From UBA4416 sp036676295 (GTDB taxonomy: Bacteria > Bacteroidota > Bacteroidia > B-17B0 > Aurantibacillaceae): a stretch of DNA of 64,000 nucleotides. Numbering within the stretch: the first letter of the stretch is position 1; each line of letters begins with the position of its first letter. The DNA lies in NCBI GenBank assembly GCA_036676295.1, contig JAKFDE010000031.1, forward strand, positions 243,240-307,239, read 5' to 3'. The translations under genes and the position numbers were made by a program. A model generated the notes under the pieces. The model did not search any database. It was not told where the DNA came from and saw only the letters and a list, made by a program, of their open reading frames with translations. Below, piece after piece: positions 49,076-56,519 of the stretch.

Positions 49076-49975
49076 ATGATTCACTTAAACACAAAAAAAA
49101 TCATTATTACGACAGACTTTTCTGATACTTCTCTATTAGCAATTAAACATGGTGCTTTTTTAGCTCAATATACTAAGGGGAGTGTTTATTTAGTTCACGT
49201 TATTACCAGACATTGGGAAAAATTTAATGTGTTTACTCCAAGCATTACACTTGAAAATTTAGAAAAAGCATCAGCATCTGTTCAGGCAAAATTAGATGAA
49301 TTAGCTAACGATGTAAGAAAAACATATGGCGTTGAAGTAACAACCGTTGTTAACTCAGGAAACCCAACTACTGAGATCATTAGGTTTGCAAAAGAAATTG
49401 AAGCCGGATTAATTGTAATGGGAACACATGGCTACAGCTCATGGGAAGATCTAACTATTGGAAGTAACGCCTTAAAAGTGATCACAAAGTGTCCATGTCC
49501 TGTTATGACCATGAGTCAAATGTCTGAAAAATTTGGGTATAAGAAAATTATATTACCAATGGATAATTCAGAACACTCACGTCATAAAGTAAATTACACT
49601 ATTGAACTGGCAAAACAATTTAGTGCTGAGATCTTTGCCGTTGGTTTATTAAGCTCTGATGAAGACAACAGAAAACCTGCGATGAATGTGATCTTACATC
49701 AAATTGCCAAATTAGCAAAAGACAAAGGGGTTACCTGTCATATAGAATTACATGAGAATGTAAAAAACAGAGCGGTAGCAACTGTGCAATATTGTGAAAA
49801 AATGAATGGAGATCTAATTACCATTATGACCGATCAGGATGCTGAGATCAGCGGATTCTTTTTAGGCCCATATGCGTTACAAGTAATTCATCATGCTAAA
49901 GTTCCTGTAATAAGCCTAAAGGCCGAAGAACGCGAAGACAGCGCGAGCTGGGGAGACATGTTGGCAGGCACCTAA
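49076..49975 (+). CDS. Tandem universal stress protein (UspA x2)
   Basis: 299 residues with two Usp domains (~6-150 and ~155-290). The ATP-binding motif G-x2-G-x9-GS is in GTHGYSSWEDLTIGSNALKVITKCPCPVMTM for the first. The second domain (YKKIILPMDNSEHSRHKVN) is weaker: SGFFLGPYALQVIHHAKVPVI lacks the G-x2-G. Tandem Usp proteins respond to starvation, oxygen or membrane stress; the partner is unknown. Strong terminator follows. Confidence 0.92.
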   Translation: MIHLNTKKIIITTDFSDTSLLAIKHGAFLAQYTKGSVYLVHVITRHWEKFNVFTPSITLENLEKASASVQAKLDELANDVRKTYGVEVTTVVNSGNPTTEIIRFAKEIEAGLIVMGTHGYSSWEDLTIGSNALKVITKCPCPVMTMSQMSEKFGYKKIILPMDNSEHSRHKVNYTIELAKQFSAEIFAVGLLSSDEDNRKPAMNVILHQIAKLAKDKGVTCHIELHENVKNRAVATVQYCEKMNGDLITIMTDQDAEISGFFLGPYALQVIHHAKVPVISLKAEEREDSASWGDMLAGT

Positions 49976-49994
49976 TTGCTCTTATATATTTTTC

Positions 49995-50033
49995 AAAAAA
50001 CCCACATTTAAATTTAAGTGTGGGTTTTTTGTT
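49995..50033 (+). terminator. Intrinsic terminator of the Usp gene
   Basis: AAAAAACCCACA and TGTGGGTTTTTT with a 12-nt loop, immediately before the B12 operon promoter. Confidence 0.88.
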
Positions 50034-50042
50034 TTTTATTAA

Positions 50043-50050
50043 TACATTTG
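50043..50050 (+). promoter_or_regulatory. -7 box of the B12 operon
   Basis: TACATTTG, a full TAnnTTTG match, ~12 bp before the start of the riboswitch. No TTG at the ideal -33 distance. Confidence 0.5.
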
Positions 50051-50060
50051 CCGTGCAATT

Positions 50061-50232
50061 TGGTTTTTAGATGATCTTAGGTTATCAAAAATTAAAAGGG
50101 AATCATGTGTAAATCATGAACAGTGCCCGCTGCTGTAAGTCTTAAATACTGTTTTTAATCTTGCGCCACTATTACTTAATCGTAAATGGGAAGGCCTTAA
50201 AAACGAAGACGAGTCAGAAGACCTGCCAAACT
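50061..50232 (+). promoter_or_regulatory. Cobalamin riboswitch
   Basis: Aptamer landmarks: AAAAGGGAATCATGTG, AAATCATGAACAGTGCCCGC, TGCTGTAAGTC (the B12 box region), then GGGAAGGCC and GACGAGTCAGAAGACCTGCC. It precedes a BtuB-like receptor. A possible attenuator (AAAAACAG / CTGTTTTT, 50267-50299) follows. Confidence 0.95.
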
Positions 50233-50266
50233 GCATTTTGAGGCTTTCGGGGAAACAAAAGCTAAC

Positions 50267-50300
50267 AAAAACAGTATGTTTAGGCAATCTGCTGTTTTTT
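50267..50300 (+). terminator. Candidate attenuator of the B12 operon
   Basis: AAAAACAG (50267-50274) and CTGTTTTT (50292-50299) pair with a 17-nt loop and a TTTTTT tail, between the aptamer and the btuB start. The stem is weak. Confidence 0.5.
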
Positions 50301-50339
50301 ATATTTTCCCGTTTAGCAATAAAACTTTAAAGCAAAGAC

Positions 50340-52289
50340 GTGATCCGTTTTATAAAATACAATATTTCATTTTCAAAGCCATTGGCTTGGGTGATACTAT
50401 TATGTGTTTGTGTTAATGGAACAGCTCAAAACATTGATACAAATACACATCAGTTAAATGAAGTACCGATTATTGTAAACAAGCAAACATTACTTCAAGC
50501 TTCCAAAAAACAACTAACGTTTGACAGCTTGGTGCTATCAAAATACAACACCACCTCTTTAGCAGATCTGTTAGCGAACCAATCAACTGTTCACATTAAA
50601 TCCTACGGCAACGGGAATCTTGCTACCACCAGTTTAAGAGGTGGCAGCTCTAATCACACCGCACTGTTATGGAATGGATTAAACATCCAAAACCCAATGT
50701 TGGGTCAAACTGATCTAAGCATCATCCCTACTCTATTATTTGATAACGTAAGTTTAGAGTATGGCGGAGGTAGTGCCATGTGGGGAAGCGGTGCTATTGG
50801 CGGCAGCATTCATTTACAAAACAAAACTTTATTTGATCAAGGATTTAGTTCAAAACTACAATTAAGTGCCGGTAGTTATGGTAATAAAAAAATTGCTTCC
50901 GGAATTATATTGAGTTATAAAAAATTAATTTCTAATACGCGCCTCTATTATAACACCTCAGACAATAATTATTCTTATAAAGACACAGCAGACCACGAAC
51001 AACCAACCAAACAAATAACACACGCCAATTATGTAACGAAAGGGATCTTGCAGGAAGTTTCATTTTTAGCAACGGCGTATCAAAAAATAGGTGTGCGTTT
51101 GTGGTATAATAAAACCGACCGAAATTTACCATCATATACATCCAGCATCAGTAAACAAAATCAGGAAGATGAAAATTTAAAACTCAGTGCCGATTGGAAT
51201 TACAATAGAGGAAATCTGAATTCAATTATTCGTTTGGCTTATTTAAATGACCAGATAAATTATACGGATAGTATTGCCAGTATATTTAGTGAAAGCAAAG
51301 TGAGTACATTGATTGCAGAAAGTGACAATGTTTATACCCTGAATCGCCATAAATTTAATTTAGGAGTTAATATTACTTCTTTTAACTCCGAAACTAAAAA
51401 TTATGCACAACCACAACAACTCAATAAAATAGCCTTATTTGCAGCTTATCAGATCAGTTTTTATCATGATAAATTACATTACAATCTGTCTGTAAGAAAA
51501 GAACATACCTCACTAACAACCATTCCATTTACAGGCAATACAGGCTTACATTACCAACTTACAAAACAATTTGCGTTAAAAGTTAATGCTTCCAGGTCTT
51601 ACCGACAGCCAAGTTTAAATGATCTGTATTGGAATCCGGGTGGAAATCCGGATCTGAAACCGGAAGATAGTTATGAAGGTGATGGAAGTATTGAATACAA
51701 ACTTCAAAGAAAAAAAATATCTCTCATTATAGAAGGCACTTATTTTAACCGACATACCACTAACTGGATCATATGGTTACCAACAGATAATGCCTATTGG
51801 AGTCCGAGAAATATTGCTGAAGTATATAGCCGAGGTACTGAAACCAAAAGTGAATTAGCTTACTCACATAAAGATCTAAAAGTGAAACTATCCGCTTCTA
51901 CATCTTATGTATTATCTACGAATCAAAAAACGGCTAATGAAAATGACCGATCGGAAGGGCGGCAACTAATTTATACTCCTCGTTACAATGGCAATGCCAC
52001 TTTAATGATTGCATATAAAGGAGTCTCCATCCTATTCAATCAAAATTATACAGGCTATCGATTTACCAGCACCGATAACACAACCTGGTTATATCCATAC
52101 TACTTAGCTAATCTAAAATTATCTTACAAAAGCACTTTGAAAAACATGAACATGGAATTATTTGGCAACATCAATAATGTATTCAATACAAATTATAGAG
52201 TAGTTTCTAATCGACCTATACCATTAAGAAATTACGAAGCAGGAATTAATTTACAATACCATAAACCGAAAAATAAATCTTTAAAATAA
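50340..52289 (+). CDS. btuB: TonB-dependent vitamin B12 receptor, BtuB-like
   Basis: 649 residues, GTG start at 50340. Signal peptide to about 29 (VCVNGTAQ), a TonB-box-like LNEVPIIV at ~38, plug domain (~50-165: SLADLLANQSTVHIKSYGNGNLATTSLRGGSSNHTALLWNGLNIQNPMLGQTDLSIIPTLLFDNVSLEYGGGSAMWGSGAIGGSIHL) and a barrel ending in aromatic residues; FALKVNASRSYRQPSLNDLYW and GNPDLKPEDSYEGDGSIEYK are usual in BtuB-type barrels. The riboswitch gives the substrate. First gene of a three-gene operon. Confidence 0.93.
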   Translation: MIRFIKYNISFSKPLAWVILLCVCVNGTAQNIDTNTHQLNEVPIIVNKQTLLQASKKQLTFDSLVLSKYNTTSLADLLANQSTVHIKSYGNGNLATTSLRGGSSNHTALLWNGLNIQNPMLGQTDLSIIPTLLFDNVSLEYGGGSAMWGSGAIGGSIHLQNKTLFDQGFSSKLQLSAGSYGNKKIASGIILSYKKLISNTRLYYNTSDNNYSYKDTADHEQPTKQITHANYVTKGILQEVSFLATAYQKIGVRLWYNKTDRNLPSYTSSISKQNQEDENLKLSADWNYNRGNLNSIIRLAYLNDQINYTDSIASIFSESKVSTLIAESDNVYTLNRHKFNLGVNITSFNSETKNYAQPQQLNKIALFAAYQISFYHDKLHYNLSVRKEHTSLTTIPFTGNTGLHYQLTKQFALKVNASRSYRQPSLNDLYWNPGGNPDLKPEDSYEGDGSIEYKLQRKKISLIIEGTYFNRHTTNWIIWLPTDNAYWSPRNIAEVYSRGTETKSELAYSHKDLKVKLSASTSYVLSTNQKTANENDRSEGRQLIYTPRYNGNATLMIAYKGVSILFNQNYTGYRFTSTDNTTWLYPYYLANLKLSYKSTLKNMNMELFGNINNVFNTNYRVVSNRPIPLRNYEAGINLQYHKPKNKSLK

Positions 52290-52294
52290 AACAC

Positions 52295-53320
52295 ATGAAA
52301 AAAACAATTACTAAACTGGCGATTTTTTTAGGCCTAACAACTGCACTATCAGCTGGTGCTCAAACTACACTAACGTTTGATTCATTTACCTTAGCAGCAG
52401 ATACGTTTTACGAAGAACACACTGGTGCTGATTGGCAATCAGGAGTGGCGAAATTCAGATACGACTGGACGATTAGCACCTGGGGCGATTATTGGTCGGG
52501 AGGTTCAGCTTATACTAATAAAACAGATACCATTAATACTTATAACGGATCTTATTATAATACTTATAGTAATATAACTGGTTTGGCCTATAGTGGTAAT
52601 AACTACGTGACTTTGAAAGATCAGGCTATTATTACTTTTAGTAATACATCAACAACAGTTTCAGGTTTTTATATTACTAATACCACTTGGGCATGGAAAA
52701 CAATTAAAAAAGGAGATTCTTTTTCAAGAAAATTTGGTGATACTACCGGAACAGGTTCAGGAACAAGCATTCCACAAGGTGAGTATCCGGATTGGTTTAA
52801 AGTATCTGTTGTAGGGTACCAAGACGGGAATGCAAAAACAGACACTGTTCATTATTATTTAGCCGATTACAGAACCGCTGGAACCACTAATGATTATGTG
52901 ATCAAAAATTGGCAGTTTGTAAATTGCAGTGCTTTAGGCGAAGTAGACAGTATTCAATTTGTTATGAAATCAAGTGATAGTGGACAGTGGGGAATGAATA
53001 CTCCGGCTTTCTTTTCGATCGATAATTTGATCACAAGCAGCACTGTTGGGATCAATGAATTAGAACATGTAGCTAATATTTCTGTTTACCCAAACCCAAC
53101 TAATGGCAATGTATCTATTAATTATACATCAACTACAACTGAAGAATTAGTAAGCCGTGTGTATGGTATTACCGGAAAAGAAATCTTAAACTCAAATCAC
53201 AATTCATTAGTTGGAAACAACCGTATTGTTTTAAATACAGAGCATTTAGAAGCCGGTGTTTATTTTATCGAATTGAGTAACGGAACTTCAACTAAAAAAA
53301 TTAAATTTATAAAGCTTTAA
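52295..53320 (+). CDS. DUF4465 protein with T9SS type A sorting domain
   Basis: 341 residues: signal peptide to ~22 (LTTALSAGAQ), DUF4465 (~25-245; GADWQSGVAKFRYDWTISTWGDYWSGGSAYTNKTD, GNNYVTLKD, VDSIQFVMKSSDSGQWGMNTPAFFSIDNL), then a sorting domain (~258-341; ISVYPNPTNGNVSINYTS ... GVYFIELSNGTSTKKIKFIKL). DUF4465 genes recur in Bacteroidota B12 loci and are thought to be surface B12-binding; the T9SS tail implies surface export. 6 bp after btuB. Confidence 0.9.
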   Translation: MKKTITKLAIFLGLTTALSAGAQTTLTFDSFTLAADTFYEEHTGADWQSGVAKFRYDWTISTWGDYWSGGSAYTNKTDTINTYNGSYYNTYSNITGLAYSGNNYVTLKDQAIITFSNTSTTVSGFYITNTTWAWKTIKKGDSFSRKFGDTTGTGSGTSIPQGEYPDWFKVSVVGYQDGNAKTDTVHYYLADYRTAGTTNDYVIKNWQFVNCSALGEVDSIQFVMKSSDSGQWGMNTPAFFSIDNLITSSTVGINELEHVANISVYPNPTNGNVSINYTSTTTEELVSRVYGITGKEILNSNHNSLVGNNRIVLNTEHLEAGVYFIELSNGTSTKKIKFIKL

Positions 53321-53352
53321 TATTTGATCATTAGCCCTAAGGCTGTTCTATA

Positions 53353-54390
53353 ATGAAAATACATTTTACAATTATTATATCTCTTTTGTTTTTACTAAGC
53401 TCCTGCGTAAAAGATAAACCGCAGGAGCCTGTAAAATCGGCTGTCTCAATTAATGCCGATAGCCGGGTATTGATCATTAATGAAGGCAATTACGGCTGGA
53501 ATAATGCCAGCGTCTCAGTATTTGATCCTTCATCTAATGCCGCAGTAGAAGATTTCTACAAACAACAAAATAATAATGTAGCACTAGGAGATGTTTGTCA
53601 AAGTATTACAAAATACAACAACCAATACTACATAGTAGTTAACAACTCTCATAAAATAGTAGTAGCAAACAATACTGATTTTCAAAAAACGGCGACCATA
53701 AGTGGTTTTAATTCGCCCAGATATTTATTACCCATCACCTACAACAAAGCTTATGTGAGCGATCTGTTTGCTAATGCGATTCAAATCGTAGACCTGAATT
53801 CAAATGCTATCACGGGTTCCATTCCATGCAGCGGATGGACAGAAGAAATGGCGTTGATTTACAATAAAGCATTTGTAACTAACGTGCAATCCAATTATTG
53901 CTACATCATTGATGTGGCAGTTGATGCGATCACAGATAGTATCAATATTGGAAAAGGAGCTTCTTCTGTATTGATCGATAAAAATTCAAAAGTGTGGATC
54001 CTCTCGGGTGGCAATACTGCCAGTAGTCAGGTAGGAAAATTAATTCGCATTAATCCGGTAAGTTTACAAATAGAATTAAGTTTAAATTTTTCTTCGGCTG
54101 AAAGTCCTAATAAATTATGCATTAACAAAACACGCGATACCTTGTATTATTTAAACAAAGGCGTGTGTCAGTTTCCGATCAACTCATCGCAATTACCGGC
54201 AAGCCCCATCATTAATCAAAGCTCAAAATTGTATTATGGCTTAGGCATTAACCCTAAAGATTATACTATCTATGTGAGCGATGCTATTGACTATGTCCAA
54301 AAATCGAAAATAGAACTTTACTCTCCCGCAGGGGTTTTCAGATCCAATTTCAATGCCGGAATTATTTCCAGCGGATTTATGTTTGAGTAA
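53353..54390 (+). CDS. YncE/DUF5074-type beta-propeller lipoprotein, BtuG-like
   Basis: 345 residues. Lipobox LLSSC at Cys18. The rest is a seven-blade-type propeller as in YncE/DUF5074: SRVLIINEGNYGWNNASVSVFDPSSN, YNNQYYIVVNNSHKIVVAN, VSDLFANAIQIVDLNSNAITGSIPCSGWTEEM, VWILSGGNTASSQVGKLIRINP, YGLGINPKDYTIYVSDAIDYVQKSKIELYSPAGVF. In Bacteroides, BtuG of this type binds B12 with very high affinity and passes it to BtuB. Last gene of the operon; symbol withheld because orthology is inferred. Confidence 0.87.
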   Translation: MKIHFTIIISLLFLLSSCVKDKPQEPVKSAVSINADSRVLIINEGNYGWNNASVSVFDPSSNAAVEDFYKQQNNNVALGDVCQSITKYNNQYYIVVNNSHKIVVANNTDFQKTATISGFNSPRYLLPITYNKAYVSDLFANAIQIVDLNSNAITGSIPCSGWTEEMALIYNKAFVTNVQSNYCYIIDVAVDAITDSINIGKGASSVLIDKNSKVWILSGGNTASSQVGKLIRINPVSLQIELSLNFSSAESPNKLCINKTRDTLYYLNKGVCQFPINSSQLPASPIINQSSKLYYGLGINPKDYTIYVSDAIDYVQKSKIELYSPAGVFRSNFNAGIISSGFMFE

Positions 54391-54392
54391 AT

Positions 54393-55205
54393 TTATTTTT
54401 TGTAAATGTGTTTTGTTTTTACAATTCCCTTTTTAAATATCTTTCTGATCGATTGTCTGATAAAAGCATCAATAGGCAATAAAAATCGTTTTATAGGTTC
54501 TTCCGGTCGGCCATAAAAGGTAGTGACATGAAAATAACTTTCATTCTCTGCCGGCACATTAGAAAAATAATAATTAGAAATACAACATCTATTACCATTA
54601 TGAACAACTTTAGATACAGAGTGAAAAGATGTTTTATTAGTGATCATTAAAGCCAGTCGATTGAATTTTGACACAATGGTACGTTGCTTTTTTTTCACAC
54701 CATGATCCCATAATTCTAAATTACCGCCATTCTCTAACTTCCAATCAGGCGATACATAATACAATAAATTCAATACTCTGTAACGACTTCGCTCATTATC
54801 ATGAGAATTATCCAAATGCGGATTTAAAAAATTGCCTTCGCTCATTAAACTGATACCGCCGGCATATAAATTAGAATCAGGTTCCATATTTTTAATACCA
54901 GTGATTTCTTCCACAAGCTTCACAATTCTCAGATCCTGAAATGCAAAAGTGATCTCTTCTAAAATAGGATTATACAAATTGAGTTGTGCTGCAATACGTT
55001 TATTTTCTTTTATTGATCGGTGTTCGCCCATTTTAGAAGGCTCCGGAAAAGAATTGAATATTTCTAAAGCAATTGTTTCAGGCAATAAATCATCAACGAT
55101 ACAAGAATTAATTTGAGAAGGATTTTTGAAGTCCTTTGTTAATCTATCTTTTTCAGAAATTAATCTGGAAAGGATGATGTCTGCTAGTTCTGTTCTTGTA
55201 TGCAT
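54393..55205 (-). CDS. 2-oxoglutarate/Fe(II) oxygenase, prolyl-hydroxylase-like
   Basis: 270 residues. Iron ligands: NPHLDNSHD (HxD) and TSFHSVSKV (distal His), with R in NGNRCCISNYYFS for 2-oxoglutarate. YRVLNLLYYVSPDWKLENGGNLELWDHGVKKKQRTIV is the usual P4H core. Family members hydroxylate peptides or small molecules; several sit in glycan or surface-modification loci, which fits the glycosyltransferase 6 bp upstream. Confidence 0.88.
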   Translation of the reverse strand: MHTRTELADIILSRLISEKDRLTKDFKNPSQINSCIVDDLLPETIALEIFNSFPEPSKMGEHRSIKENKRIAAQLNLYNPILEEITFAFQDLRIVKLVEEITGIKNMEPDSNLYAGGISLMSEGNFLNPHLDNSHDNERSRYRVLNLLYYVSPDWKLENGGNLELWDHGVKKKQRTIVSKFNRLALMITNKTSFHSVSKVVHNGNRCCISNYYFSNVPAENESYFHVTTFYGRPEEPIKRFLLPIDAFIRQSIRKIFKKGIVKTKHIYKK

Positions 55206-55211
55206 GATGTG

Positions 55212-56336
55212 TTAGTGTTTAATATATTCTATTAACTGATTTGCATTCCATTCATTATCATAAATTTTCAGATCATTTTTTCTTATTTCGATCTGTTTCT
55301 CGCTAAACTCTTTAGTTAAACACTGCTCTATGGCTTGTATATATTCGGCCGGTGTATCAGCAATAACACAAGATGTTTGCAAAGTTGTGCCGTGTAACAT
55401 GTGTCTATTAGCAATTACAAAACGTCCTTTATACAATACATTTAAAAGCTTTAATTTTAATCCGGTAGCTTGTGGTGTATGTAAACAATGTATTTGCGCG
55501 TTCTCAATCAGTAAATCCATTTCTTCTCTGCTGCAATTTTTCTGCAACGTGACATGAGGGTATTGCGAAATTTTTTCTTCTAAAAATTTTGGTGGATTTA
55601 AGCCCGCAATGATAACCGGATGTTTCACCTTACAAAACACATGATCAATAAGCCAGGCAGCTGCAACATAATTTTCTGACACACTTAAATTGCCATGATA
55701 TAAAATATAATCAGAAACGCCTGCTTTAATTGACAAGTGATCATTTTGATGAAATGACGGCAAGAATTTTACATTAGACTGAGGATAGGTATTTTTAAAG
55801 TAAACTTCGTCTTCGGTAGACACGATCAACATTACATCAGAATGAGTCACGATTTTTTCAAAACGTTTTAATTTAAAAGCTTCCGTATAAAAATAAAATT
55901 TTTTGAAATTATTCTTTTCGTTCTGCGCTAAATGTAAAAAATACTCATGTTCAATATTAGACTCCCGAAATAATTTTTTTCTATGTTTAAAATCCGGATC
56001 GGACAAAAGATAACAAGAGTGTAGTGCTTCGAAAATAATAGGAAAATTATTCTTTAACAGATTACTTTTTAATTCATCTGAAATTCTGGATTTAACATTA
56101 TAAGGAAGAAAAGATAAAAATGATTTGAAACCTGTTTTTCGTTTATAGTAATAAACTTCTTTGCAATGTTTTTCTAATTCTTTAGCAGGTCCTCGCTCAC
56201 CATATTGAAAACAATGTAAATAAACAGCTACTCCTTTTTTATTAAGCCAACGGATTTTATGAAACATATTGATGGCACCACCATAATTAGCAGGATAAGG
56301 AACATCTAAACAAACAATATTGACGGATTCTTGCAA
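55212..56336 (-). CDS. Glycosyltransferase, GT-B type (GT4-like)
   Basis: 374 residues. N-terminal GT-B half (NIVCLDVPYPANYGGAINMFHKIRWLNKKGVAVYLHCF) and C-terminal half (VSDYILYHGNLSVSENYVAAAWLIDHVF, VIIAGLNPPKFLEEKISQYPHVTLQKNCSREEMDLLIENAQIHCLHTPQATGLKLKLLNVLYKGRFVIAN). Catalytic E-x7-E motif is not clear. Likely for cell-surface glycan. Sits in a two-gene unit with the oxygenase. Confidence 0.8.
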   Translation of the reverse strand: MQESVNIVCLDVPYPANYGGAINMFHKIRWLNKKGVAVYLHCFQYGERGPAKELEKHCKEVYYYKRKTGFKSFLSFLPYNVKSRISDELKSNLLKNNFPIIFEALHSCYLLSDPDFKHRKKLFRESNIEHEYFLHLAQNEKNNFKKFYFYTEAFKLKRFEKIVTHSDVMLIVSTEDEVYFKNTYPQSNVKFLPSFHQNDHLSIKAGVSDYILYHGNLSVSENYVAAAWLIDHVFCKVKHPVIIAGLNPPKFLEEKISQYPHVTLQKNCSREEMDLLIENAQIHCLHTPQATGLKLKLLNVLYKGRFVIANRHMLHGTTLQTSCVIADTPAEYIQAIEQCLTKEFSEKQIEIRKNDLKIYDNEWNANQLIEYIKH

Positions 56337-56519
56337 GAATAAATTTTTAAATCTTTAAATCAAAATTAAGGTTTTTATGATAATTACGATCATTTAAAAT
56401 CAATTATAATAAGCGCAAAAACTAGCAATATACTTTAATTTACAACTGCTAAAAATCATTTTTTAACGTTTTTAAACATTGGGAATTTAAGGCTAAAGCG
56501 TACTTTTAAAGTTTGTGCC

